Shown here: in pieces, positions 1-6,377 of the stretch
Layout: the number at the start of each line of letters is the position of its first letter
Position numbering within the stretch: position 1 is the stretch's first letter
DNA from: Bacteroidales bacterium
Lineage (GTDB): Bacteria; Bacteroidota; Bacteroidia; Bacteroidales; JAOZTL01
Reading direction: 5' to 3'
Length of the DNA stretch: 6,738 bases
NCBI GenBank assembly: GCA_029942205.1
Contig: JAOZTL010000176.1
Location: 1 to 6,738 of the forward strand
Notes under the pieces: model-generated
Told to the model about the DNA's origin: nothing
Database searches by the model: none
Seen by the model: only the letters and a program-made list of their open reading frames with translations
Position numbers and translations under genes: made by a program

Positions 1-153
1 GAAATATTAGGTCTTCGACCTTCTGTTACTGCTGATTGCAACAGTTTTGCTCAAGTACGTGCAATATTAAATAATACGAAACTAAAAAAAGCGGCTATTC
101 TCACGAACAGCCGCTTTTATTTTTTAAAGATAGAATTTATTTTTTATGGCTAA
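1..153 (+). CDS. possible 3' end of a rightward gene (unrecognised)
   Basis: Frame 1 is open from the left edge for 50 codons to a TAA at 151-153, while the other two forward frames stop within the first 33 bases. The first 30 or so residues (starting EILGLRPSVTADCNSF) have a protein-like composition, but I do not recognise a family. Against it, the frame runs through the hairpin terminator at 84-121 and would overlap the stop of the convergent lipoprotein gene by 17 bases. Its last dozen residues (FYFLKIEFIFYG) look like translated AT-rich spacer. The real upstream gene may instead end at the TAG at 8-10, or this may be non-coding sequence. Low confidence. Confidence 0.25.
   Translation, partial: EILGLRPSVTADCNSFAQVRAILNNTKLKKAAILTNSRFYFLKIEFIFYG
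84..121. terminator. bidirectional intrinsic terminator
   Basis: The ten-base arms 87-96 and 109-118 (AAAAGCGGCT and AGCCGCTTTT) are perfectly complementary. Inside them, after an A/C mismatch, TTC (98-100) pairs with GAA (105-107) around a TCAC loop. The right arm is followed by a T-rich tract on the plus strand. On the minus strand the stem is followed by seven T residues. It can therefore end the leftward ATPase/lipoprotein unit, whose stop codon is about 18 bases away, and probably also any rightward transcript entering from the left edge. It is the most GC-rich stem in the window. Confidence 0.88.
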
Positions 154-883
154 TAGCTGCGCCACATGATTTACATTCAGTTGCATCGTAAGGATTATCT
201 TTTCCGCAATATTCGCACTTGATAAATTTAGGAGTAGTTTCGGTTTTGGTATCCGTAGTTGTACTCGTGTTTGTTGTTGCACTTGTCGAATCTTTTGCCG
301 ATTCTAATTTTTTCTTATCAGCAGCAGCTTTGCTTTCGATGTCTTCTATTTCATCAATAATTTTCTTAACTTTTTTTGTTGATTCTTTTAATCCAGAATT
401 TGCTTTTGCGAGTAAGTTTAATACATCAGGAACGCTCATTTCTTCTCCATTTCCTTTTTGAAAAACTAACTCTGCATTATCAATAGCTAATTTTGCATCA
501 GCCGAAACTTCTCTGGCACGATCTTCAAAAAGCAATGTTGGCATTTTTTTACCCATTAATTTTGTACGTAAATTTTCTAATTTAGAAATTTCACTTTTCA
601 AATTATTTATTTGACCAACGGTACCTTTTTCTATTAAATTATTAGCCTTCTCCATTTGCTCTGCTTTCTTTTCTTCATCAGAAATAGATTTTGCTTTTTC
701 CCATGCTTTTTCAGCGACTTCAACGGTTACATCAATTGCTTTTATAAACGCAGGATACTGAGTTTTAACTTCTGCTATTATTTTTTGATTTGCATCCCAT
801 GCCTTCTGCTCTGAATCAACACTTGGTCCGCAAGAAGCAATAAATAATAATGAGATAAACAATAATGGTAATAACTTTTTCAT
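137..883 (-). CDS. lipoprotein with coiled-coil middle and C-terminal zinc ribbon
   Basis: This encodes 248 residues. A classic lipoprotein signal peptide comes first: positively charged MKK, a hydrophobic stretch, and a lipobox IASC that places the lipidated cysteine at residue 18. The mature protein is therefore expected to be anchored in the cell envelope facing the periplasm or the outside. Residues about 25-195 are rich in Lys, Glu, Ala and Leu and look like long helices, probably coiled coil. A Thr/Ser-rich linker follows at about 195-218. The C terminus carries CEYCG and CKSCG, with Cys223, Cys226, Cys237 and Cys240 in a CxxC-x10-CxxC zinc-ribbon pattern. A zinc ribbon on an exported lipoprotein is uncommon. 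The gene lies 31 bases downstream of the ATPase gene on the same strand, with no room for a clear separate promoter, so co-transcription is likely. The start is preceded by A-rich sequence without a Shine-Dalgarno. Gene and domains are clear; the function is unknown. Confidence 0.9.
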   Translation of the reverse strand: MKKLLPLLFISLLFIASCGPSVDSEQKAWDANQKIIAEVKTQYPAFIKAIDVTVEVAEKAWEKAKSISDEEKKAEQMEKANNLIEKGTVGQINNLKSEISKLENLRTKLMGKKMPTLLFEDRAREVSADAKLAIDNAELVFQKGNGEEMSVPDVLNLLAKANSGLKESTKKVKKIIDEIEDIESKAAADKKKLESAKDSTSATTNTSTTTDTKTETTPKFIKCEYCGKDNPYDATECKSCGAAISHKK

Positions 884-914
884 AATTTTACTTTTTTGAT
901 TAAAATATTTATAA

Positions 915-2069
915 TTAAAATTGATTAAACGAATTTAACTTAACAAAAGCCTTCATCAATGGATTTCGGAATTGGTATTCAGATTTACCATTTTTCACTA
1001 ATATTTCTCCTCGTTCTGCTTTACAAAGCATCCCTAAATTATACTGTATCGATTCTATTTTGGTATCTGTATTGATTAATGCACAATATTTTCCCAAAAT
1101 GAATTTGGTTGTTGTCCATTTTTCGCTAGCATTCACCAAGGCACAAGCAAGTATAACGTTTTTAAATTGGTTTTCATTTTTGCCCATAGCTATCGCTCGC
1201 TCATAATCTGCACGAATACTGTAACTCGAATTATCAATACTCTCACGAACAGCCACTTGTAAATGGTCATCATTCACCATTCCAAAATCATCAGAGATGG
1301 CTTCACGCGTTGCAAATTTACTCAATAAATGTGTATAATGTGGAAATCCTGACGAAATTTCTATAATTTTATTCAAAACAGGCTCTTCAATTTCTAAGTC
1401 TAACATTTCGAGACTATTAGCAATCAATTCAGCCGTTTCTTCTTTTGACATCAATGGCATAAAAACCTGCTTAATGCAACGTTCCAACGATGGATGATCG
1501 CCCAATAATTCGTCCACACTTTGTCCAATCCCGACAATCAACAAAGTAACTTGTGGCAAATTATCTGAAAATGATTTCAACATGTCGGACATCATCATTT
1601 TGGTCGTTCTGTCTTCGATACTGTCAAACTCATCAAATATAAATAACATCGGACTTTGAATGCTACTCACAATCTGCTCAATATCACTCGGATCAATAAA
1701 CTGCTTATCGGGCAACGAAAGTTCGATCGCTTGACTTTCGGATTCGCTTTGGTAGCCAATTTTTTTTGTATCAAAAAAAACAGATATTTTAGATAAGGCT
1801 TTTTCCCAAATCGACCGAAAATCATCTGTCCTGTTGCAAGTAATTTTCAACACCATCATGTCTGAATACATCGTGCTCATCACATTGGACAATGAAGTTT
1901 TTCCCACTCCACGTCCGCCATACATTACAGCATGCTGCCCTCTTTCACTTATTGCATCTCTTATTTTTGATATTTGACCTATCCGCCCGATAAATAATTC
2001 TGCATCTTCAATAGGTGCTGATGGGCTAAAAACCTGATATATCAAACCTAATTTTTGATCTCTATCCAT
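915..2069 (-). CDS. AAA+ ATPase, Orc1/Cdc6-like plan with probable winged helix
   Basis: This encodes 384 residues with no signal peptide or membrane segment, so it is a cytoplasmic protein. Walker A is GGRGVGKTS at residues 51-59, with Lys57 and Thr58. Walker B is LFIFDE at 142-147, with Asp146 and Glu147. A sensor-1-like strand (VTLLIVGIG) follows at about 174-182, and HPSLER at 192-197 supplies a possible arginine finger (Arg197). Residues about 205-260 look like the helical lid domain. Residues about 300-384 have the alternating helix/strand feel of a winged-helix DNA-binding domain, as in Orc1/Cdc6 and related ATPases. The nucleotide-binding motifs all look intact, so hydrolysis is expected. 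The ATG at 2069 gives a sensible N terminus; upstream is A-rich. It is the first gene of a leftward pair with the zinc-ribbon lipoprotein. The client, and whether it binds DNA or protein, cannot be told. Alternatives include a generic AAA_16-type or STAND-like ATPase. Confidence 0.92.
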   Translation of the reverse strand: MDRDQKLGLIYQVFSPSAPIEDAELFIGRIGQISKIRDAISERGQHAVMYGGRGVGKTSLSNVMSTMYSDMMVLKITCNRTDDFRSIWEKALSKISVFFDTKKIGYQSESESQAIELSLPDKQFIDPSDIEQIVSSIQSPMLFIFDEFDSIEDRTTKMMMSDMLKSFSDNLPQVTLLIVGIGQSVDELLGDHPSLERCIKQVFMPLMSKEETAELIANSLEMLDLEIEEPVLNKIIEISSGFPHYTHLLSKFATREAISDDFGMVNDDHLQVAVRESIDNSSYSIRADYERAIAMGKNENQFKNVILACALVNASEKWTTTKFILGKYCALINTDTKIESIQYNLGMLCKAERGEILVKNGKSEYQFRNPLMKAFVKLNSFNQF

Positions 2070-2090
2070 TTTTCTGTTTTTTTATCTGCG

Positions 2091-2116
2091 CAAAATAATT
2101 ATTTTTCTTACAGCAA
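2091..2116 (-). promoter_or_regulatory. possible promoter of the ATPase/lipoprotein unit
   Basis: On the minus strand TATTTTG (2097-2091) resembles the Bacteroidota -7 element TAnnTTTG but is one base short. A TTG (2116-2114) lies 16 bases upstream, in the place of the -33 element. Transcription would start only about 15 bases before the ATG at 2069. No better match was seen in the divergent gap on this strand. The match is imperfect in an AT-rich background, so this is only a candidate. Confidence 0.22.
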
Positions 2117-2280
2117 CCTATTTTTATTTGTTTATTTTGATTAAAAAATAAAATTATTCTATCCTTTTTTGAACAATTTTTGCTACTATTAATGTCTTAG
2201 ACCAATTAAGGAACGCAAATTAAATAACCATTAATTACATCACAAACTCTTCTTTAAGAAAAACTTATTACGAATAACTT

Positions 2281-2299
2281 CACTCCACACAAAGGAGTG
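2281..2299 (+). promoter_or_regulatory. GC-rich hairpin upstream of the TlpA-like gene
   Basis: CACTCC (2281-2286) pairs perfectly with GGAGTG (2294-2299) around a seven-base ACACAAA loop. It stands out in an AT-rich 263-base divergent gap. The right arm overlaps AAAGGAG (2291-2297), a perfect Shine-Dalgarno-like string. That string is about 35 bases before the chosen ATG, too far to serve it, and no usable start codon follows at normal spacing. If transcribed, the hairpin would lie in the 5' untranslated leader. No T-run follows, so it is not an obvious terminator. It could equally be an operator-like dyad or have no function. Confidence 0.35.
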
Positions 2300-2332
2300 G
2301 TTACATTTAAACAAATTATAAAATTAAAACAC

Positions 2333-3655
2333 ATGAACATAAAAATCGCAACAATTACTGCAATCATCCTTTTTTTTGTGGCGCAAACTAGCTTTTCGCA
2401 GACATACAAAATAAGTATTGATGCTAAAAATGCAAAAAACGGGAAAATCCAATTTGGCTATTATTATGACGATCAACAATTACTTGTACAAAAAATAACA
2501 CTTGACGACAAAGGTCAAGGTATTTTGACAGACACTGTTGCTCTCCGAAAAGGCTTATATTTTATAGCATTTAATCAATCCAAATTTTTCGATTTAATTA
2601 TTGATGAAAATCAAACTTTTTCGATAAAAACAGATACCTCCAATTTAATCAAAAAAACAAAGTTCACAGGAACAAAAATAAATACAATTTTTCTTAATTA
2701 TCAACAAAAAATAAGTACTCTAAATATCGAAAAAACGGGACTACTAGAAAAAAGTAAACAAAAAATAATCGACACAACAGAGTTTGATCGCATCAATCAT
2801 CGCATTATTCAGATAGACAAAATACAAGAAGAAATGCAACAAGAAATTTCGGACAAATACCCAGAAAGTTTTTTAACTTCTTTACTCAAAGCAAGTGCGA
2901 TTCCTGATATTACTCAGTTTGATTTTGATGATGAACGCCTTATTATCTCACCTTTTTTATACAAAATAATCAGACGGCACATTGCCAAATTTATCAATTA
3001 TCCTGCTTCTACAATCATCATCGAAACGGATCGTTTGATTAATAAAACCAAAAATAATGAAAAAATATATCAATACACCATTAGTTATTTGCTCAATTTC
3101 TACAATTCGTTCTATAAAATAGGAATGAACGAAATTTTTGCTCATGTCGCAAATACTTATTTTTTACCCAACAAAGTAGACTGGATTACTCTCGAGCATC
3201 TAGCTAGTTTATCGGAACGTGTGGAAAGATTAAGCGCTAGTTTTATTGGAAAATCGGCTTCCGAATTGAAAATGGAAAGTACTACTGGTGAATTTTTTTC
3301 GCTATTGGAAGTTAATACGCCAACTACTTTTCTATATTTTTGGTCATCAAACTGCGGACATTGCGAAAATTCAAGTGCGATACTAAAAAAGCATTATCAA
3401 GAACTTATCGATCATAAAATCGAAATATTTGCGGTAAGTACCGATTCACGAAAATCTGATTTTATCGAAGCTGTAGAGAATAATGAATATGAATGGATTA
3501 ATTGTATCGACATAAATAATACTACTAACTTCAGAGAATTGTATTATGTGGTGAGTTCACCAATACTTTATGTCATTGATAAGGACAAAAAAATAATAGG
3601 AAAATATGTAGGCGAAATAGAAATAGAAAATCTAGTAAAACGAAGCATTCGATAG
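2333..3655 (+). CDS. exported TlpA-family thioredoxin-like protein
   Basis: A probable periplasmic thiol-disulfide protein of 440 residues. I start it at the ATG at 2333 rather than an in-frame GTG at 2297: the GTG would add 12 residues ahead of a good signal peptide (MNIKIATI through TSFSQ, about residues 1-23) and lies inside the hairpin stem. No lipobox is seen. Residues about 25-115 are a beta-rich domain resembling DUF4369, and about 130-300 are mostly helical, resembling DUF5106. The C-terminal 140 or so residues are thioredoxin-like: WSSNCGHC with Trp337, Cys341 and Cys344, then a SSP segment with Pro410 in the place of the cis-proline. The CGHC motif is intact, so redox activity is expected. 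Homologues in Bacteroidota act in the cell envelope, in cytochrome maturation or general disulfide chemistry, but the client here is unknown. The gene is monocistronic, divergent from the ATPase unit and convergent with the ABC operon. Confidence 0.9.
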   Translation: MNIKIATITAIILFFVAQTSFSQTYKISIDAKNAKNGKIQFGYYYDDQQLLVQKITLDDKGQGILTDTVALRKGLYFIAFNQSKFFDLIIDENQTFSIKTDTSNLIKKTKFTGTKINTIFLNYQQKISTLNIEKTGLLEKSKQKIIDTTEFDRINHRIIQIDKIQEEMQQEISDKYPESFLTSLLKASAIPDITQFDFDDERLIISPFLYKIIRRHIAKFINYPASTIIIETDRLINKTKNNEKIYQYTISYLLNFYNSFYKIGMNEIFAHVANTYFLPNKVDWITLEHLASLSERVERLSASFIGKSASELKMESTTGEFFSLLEVNTPTTFLYFWSSNCGHCENSSAILKKHYQELIDHKIEIFAVSTDSRKSDFIEAVENNEYEWINCIDINNTTNFRELYYVVSSPILYVIDKDKKIIGKYVGEIEIENLVKRSIR

Positions 3656-3667
3656 TTCTTTTATTTA

Positions 3668-3749
3668 TGATAAAAAAATATGAACTATTTGTTTTTCAAC
3701 GTAAAATATAAATACGAATAAAAAATCAAGAACTCATATTTTTTTATCA
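3668..3749. repeat. 16-base perfect inverted repeat downstream of the TlpA-like gene
   Basis: TGATAAAAAAATATGA (3668-3683) is the exact reverse complement of 3734-3749, with 50 bases between the arms. The left arm starts 13 bases after the TAG of the TlpA-like gene. The inner sequence shows weaker pairing only, for example CGTA near 3700 with TACG shortly after. There is no obvious target-site duplication flanking the arms, so a small mobile element is not supported. As RNA it would form a long A/U stem with a large loop, a plausible but atypical end of transcript. Confidence 0.7.
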
Positions 3750-4250
3750 CTTTTTCGATCAGTAAATCCAAAGGCATGACAATACGTCAGTTTATTGGTA
3801 AATTAAAAGCATTTGTATATTTAAAGCTAAACTCAATAATAAAAACATGAATGCACCACCATCAACTCCACTTTCTTCTATTTAATTGTAACAGCGTTAA
3901 GAATAAACCCTAATAAGACATAATCTATTAATAATCAATCAGTTAAATAAATACTTCTTTTTAATATCTCCTAATGTCATATAAATAAGAAAAGTAAAAT
4001 GCATATAACGTAATTCGCTGATTATAAGTTAATTAACTAGCATTAATCAATCATGTTAGAAGTAAATTTTTTCAATGCAGCAGATTTTCTTTAATTTCAA
4101 TTTTAGAAATAATAAAATCGGATTAAAATAAAAGAGAAGTAGTTTTTATAAAAAACTAGATAACATAACAGCAATGAAAAATTAATTGCAATTTTCTTTT
4201 GATAGATCAAAGTTTATAGTAAATACAAAAGAAGACCTAATTAAAAGGTG

Positions 4251-4332
4251 ATTTACAAAAGTAAATAAAAATACATTTGTGAATTATTTTAATTACAAAT
4301 GTAAATATTTACCTTATTTACTTTTGTATTTG
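4251..4332. repeat. nested inverted repeat with recurring TAC-N4-GTA dyads
   Basis: The outer arms 4254-4268 and 4314-4328 are perfectly complementary over 15 bases (outer 14 are TACAAAAGTAAATA). The inner arms 4272-4280 and 4295-4303 (TACATTTGT/ACAAATGTA) pair perfectly over 9 bases. The whole could fold as one interrupted hairpin starting 12 bases past the stop of the ABC ATPase gene, so a terminator role is likely. Each arm also carries TAC, four A/T bases, then GT (TAC at 4254, 4272, 4294 and 4319). The first is the clean palindrome ATTTAC-AAAA-GTAAAT at 4251-4266, and the third is the same with one mismatch. A related TAC-AAAA-G sits at 4224-4231. This could instead be a cluster of protein-binding dyads. 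Confidence 0.65.
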
Positions 4333-4339
4333 TTTAAAA

Positions 4340-5341
4340 TCAGGAAAGAATCCTTAATAGTTCATAAATAGAGTGAAATTCATACATTTTTGAATAATAA
4401 TTAAGCTCCCAGACAAAATAATTATTTATTTTCTTAACATGCAGCACATTTTTATCCAATTCGTTTAATTCAAATCCTGCACGCTCCAAAGCCCTCTGCG
4501 TCCACAAAAGAGCTCTCCCCTCTCCTATCAGCTTAATTTTTCGTTTTTGAACAAAAAAAGGAATAAATTCACCTGTTTTATAGTCAAATTTTAAACTTGT
4601 ATTAGTAAATATCTTCTCAAAATGACCATCCAGAATTAAATCTTCAGGAGCTGCTTGTAAAATAGTTTTTTGGTAGATTAACCACATTTTATCTGCATTT
4701 TTTGTAGCAATATGTAGGTCATGAGTGGAAAATATAATGCATTTATTTTTCTCTTTAGCTATTTTTTTTAATAAAAAAACAATCTCGTACTTGTTGGATA
4801 AATCAAGAAAAGCGGTAGGCTCATCCAATAAAATCAATTCAGTATCTTGAACTAAGCTCCTAGCAATAAGTACTTTCTGCTTTTCACCATCACTCAATTC
4901 TATCATTCTTCTCTGATCAAATCCCTCTAAACCAACATCACACAATGCAGTCAAAATAATCAGTTTATCTTTTTCGGTAAGACGACCAATCCAATTCGTA
5001 TACGGAATGCGTCCCATTGCAACTAACTCAAAAACAGACATATTAGCCAATTCTCCACCTACAGCTTTTGTAAAACTAACTTTCATTGCAAGTTCTTTAT
5101 TTTGAATATTTTGCAATAATTTACCATGAAACATAATTTTGCCAGACAAAGGCTCTAATAATCGAGAAAATGTCTTTAATAACGTACTTTTACCTCTTCC
5201 ATTAGCTCCTACTAAAGCAATTATTTCACCTTGTTTTCCTTCCAAATTGATATTCTTCAAAACGGAATGCAATCGGTCTTTAGTCTGCTTGTAACCAATG
5301 GTTAGATTTGTTATTTTTATTGTAAATTCGCTGATTTTCAT
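4340..5341 (-). CDS. FecE-type ABC importer ATPase
   Basis: The nucleotide-binding subunit of a type II ABC importer, energising uptake through the permease encoded just upstream. I start it at the ATG at 5341, giving 333 residues. A longer in-frame start at 5395 would add 18 unrelated residues and overlap the permease gene by 50 bases, whereas 5341 leaves a tidy 4-base gap. Walker A is GANGRGKST (45-53), the signature LSDGE (149-153), Walker B ILLDE (170-174), and the H-loop histidine is His207 in STHD. The usual Q-loop glutamine is not evident: the segment reads SFTKAVGG (89-96). An extra tail at about 250-333, including GEGRALLWTQRALERAGFEL, follows the core and resembles tails I recall in Bacteroidota iron/haem transporter ATPases. 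The ligand class is siderophore, haem or cobalamin; which one is not shown. Last gene of the operon. Confidence 0.93.
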   Translation of the reverse strand: MKISEFTIKITNLTIGYKQTKDRLHSVLKNINLEGKQGEIIALVGANGRGKSTLLKTFSRLLEPLSGKIMFHGKLLQNIQNKELAMKVSFTKAVGGELANMSVFELVAMGRIPYTNWIGRLTEKDKLIILTALCDVGLEGFDQRRMIELSDGEKQKVLIARSLVQDTELILLDEPTAFLDLSNKYEIVFLLKKIAKEKNKCIIFSTHDLHIATKNADKMWLIYQKTILQAAPEDLILDGHFEKIFTNTSLKFDYKTGEFIPFFVQKRKIKLIGEGRALLWTQRALERAGFELNELDKNVLHVKKINNYFVWELNYYSKMYEFHSIYELLRILS

Positions 5342-5345
5342 TACT

Positions 5346-6377
5346 TTATATAAAAGAAGAACGTTTGGATGCCGATAAAATAATCCAAATGACAATTGGG
5401 ATACCTAAAATTGCCGTAATTGAATTAATTGGCAGACTTATATTTACACCTGGCAATTGGGCTATAATATCACTAAATAACAGCATATTAGCACCAATAA
5501 GGCTCGTTCCCCACAATAAATGACGATGATCGCTTGTTTGGAGTAACATTCGTGTAACATGCGGAACAGCAATACCTATAAACCCAATTGGACCACAAAA
5601 AGCAGTTACCGTGCCTGCCAAAATACTTGTACTGAAAAAAATAATTATTCGCCACATTCGTAAATTAATTCCTAATGTTTGCGCATAATCTTCTCCCAAA
5701 AGCATTGCATTTAAGCTTTTTACGGAAAGCAAAACGATAAATACACCTAAAATTACAATTGGAATAAAAATATACAATTGACTAATCGTAATTCCTGACA
5801 AACTCCCCATTGTCCATATAACAAATACTTTGAGATCCGATTCGTTGCTAAAATATTGAAGAATAGACACAATAGCTGAAATTCCTGAACCAAACATCAT
5901 CCCAAGAATCAAAATAATCAACACATCACGTACTCGCATTGATACAAATAAAATAATAAACATGACAAAAGCAGAGCCTAACCATGCGAATAAAATCAAA
6001 AGGCTATTTCCAAGAAAATCAGTGCCTTGCATCCAAAAGAATTGCTGTCCTAACAAAACAATTAATGCAACTCCCAAACTTGCTCCTGCACTTATTCCCA
6101 AAACATAAGGTCCTGCTAATGGATTGCGAAAAACTGTTTGCATCTGTAATCCACTGACTGAAAGAGCTATACCTGCAAAAATAGCTGTTATCGCTTTTGG
6201 TAAACGAAATTTCAATAAAATGGCTTCTGTATTTGCATTCACTTCTTTTAATTGAACAAAATTCCATAATTCTATAAAAGAAATATCTACAGATCCCAAT
6301 ATTATATCAAAAAAAAACAACAGTATTAATAATAAAATTAATACTGTTGCTATTATAGAATACCTTGAAATAGTCAT
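5346..6377 (-). CDS. FecCD/BtuC-type ABC importer permease
   Basis: An integral inner-membrane subunit of 343 residues, the usual size for this family, strongly hydrophobic throughout and expected to have about ten membrane helices. Family motifs appear in order: RLPK at 58-61, Gln80, RNPLAGPYVLG at 84-94 followed by a Gly/Ala-rich helix, LLGEDYAQTLGIN near 230 (the region that usually couples to the ATPase), GFIGIAVPHVTR at 265-276, and LPINSITAILGIP near 315-327. No motif is missing. It forms the transmembrane channel as a dimer with two copies of the ATPase, receiving ligand from the binding protein. The ATG at 6377 shares one base with the TAA of the upstream gene (TAATG), and the ATPase starts 4 bases after its stop, so the three genes should be translationally coupled. 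The substrate is a siderophore, haem or cobalamin-like molecule. Confidence 0.95.
   Translation of the reverse strand: MTISRYSIIATVLILLLILLFFFDIILGSVDISFIELWNFVQLKEVNANTEAILLKFRLPKAITAIFAGIALSVSGLQMQTVFRNPLAGPYVLGISAGASLGVALIVLLGQQFFWMQGTDFLGNSLLILFAWLGSAFVMFIILFVSMRVRDVLIILILGMMFGSGISAIVSILQYFSNESDLKVFVIWTMGSLSGITISQLYIFIPIVILGVFIVLLSVKSLNAMLLGEDYAQTLGINLRMWRIIIFFSTSILAGTVTAFCGPIGFIGIAVPHVTRMLLQTSDHRHLLWGTSLIGANMLLFSDIIAQLPGVNISLPINSITAILGIPIVIWIILSASKRSSFI

Larger units (their letters stand above)
3656..4339. other. 684-base gene-free gap between convergent genes
   Basis: All frames are short here and I see no recognisable gene, RNA gene or broken transposase. The gap holds two notable inverted-repeat structures, one at each end, annotated separately. 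It also has an eight-base hairpin with a three-base loop at 4140-4158 (TAGTTTTT/AAAAACTA). Two tiny plus-strand reading frames overlap by an ATGA: 24 codons from 3776 to a TGA at 3848-3850, and 12 codons from 3847 to a TAA at 3883-3885. Neither has a good ribosome-binding site or a recognised sequence. The length is unusual for a gap between two gene ends, which need only terminators. It may be decayed sequence, or may hide a small RNA. Confidence 0.6.

Noticed and set aside
219..461. An 80-codon plus-strand frame opposite the lipoprotein gene
   Set aside because: It lies wholly antisense to a well-supported gene with a signal peptide and zinc ribbon, has a low-complexity Val/Ser/Phe composition and matches no family; it is a shadow.
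915..2069. A phage-defence ATPase
   Set aside because: There is no nuclease, protease, toxin or other effector next to it; the only partner is an exported lipoprotein, so a defence role is not supported.
2297..2332. GTG at 2297 as the start of the TlpA-like gene
   Set aside because: It would put 12 residues ahead of an otherwise ideal signal peptide and lies inside the Shine-Dalgarno string and hairpin stem; the ATG at 2333 is better.
2957..3145. A 62-codon minus-strand frame opposite the TlpA-like gene
   Set aside because: It is antisense to the helical middle domain of the TlpA-like gene, with no start signal or recognisable domain.
3668..4332. An insertion sequence or miniature transposon spanning the convergent gap
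   Set aside because: The inverted arms at the two ends do not match each other, no target duplication was seen and there is no transposase fragment.
5342..5395. An 18-residue N-terminal extension of the ABC ATPase
   Set aside because: It overlaps the end of the permease gene, has no family similarity, and the ATG at 5341 gives the expected N terminus and operon spacing.
6019..6267. An 82-codon minus-strand frame inside the permease gene
   Set aside because: It is an alternative frame of the permease, rich in Ser and Cys, while the permease frame carries all the family motifs.
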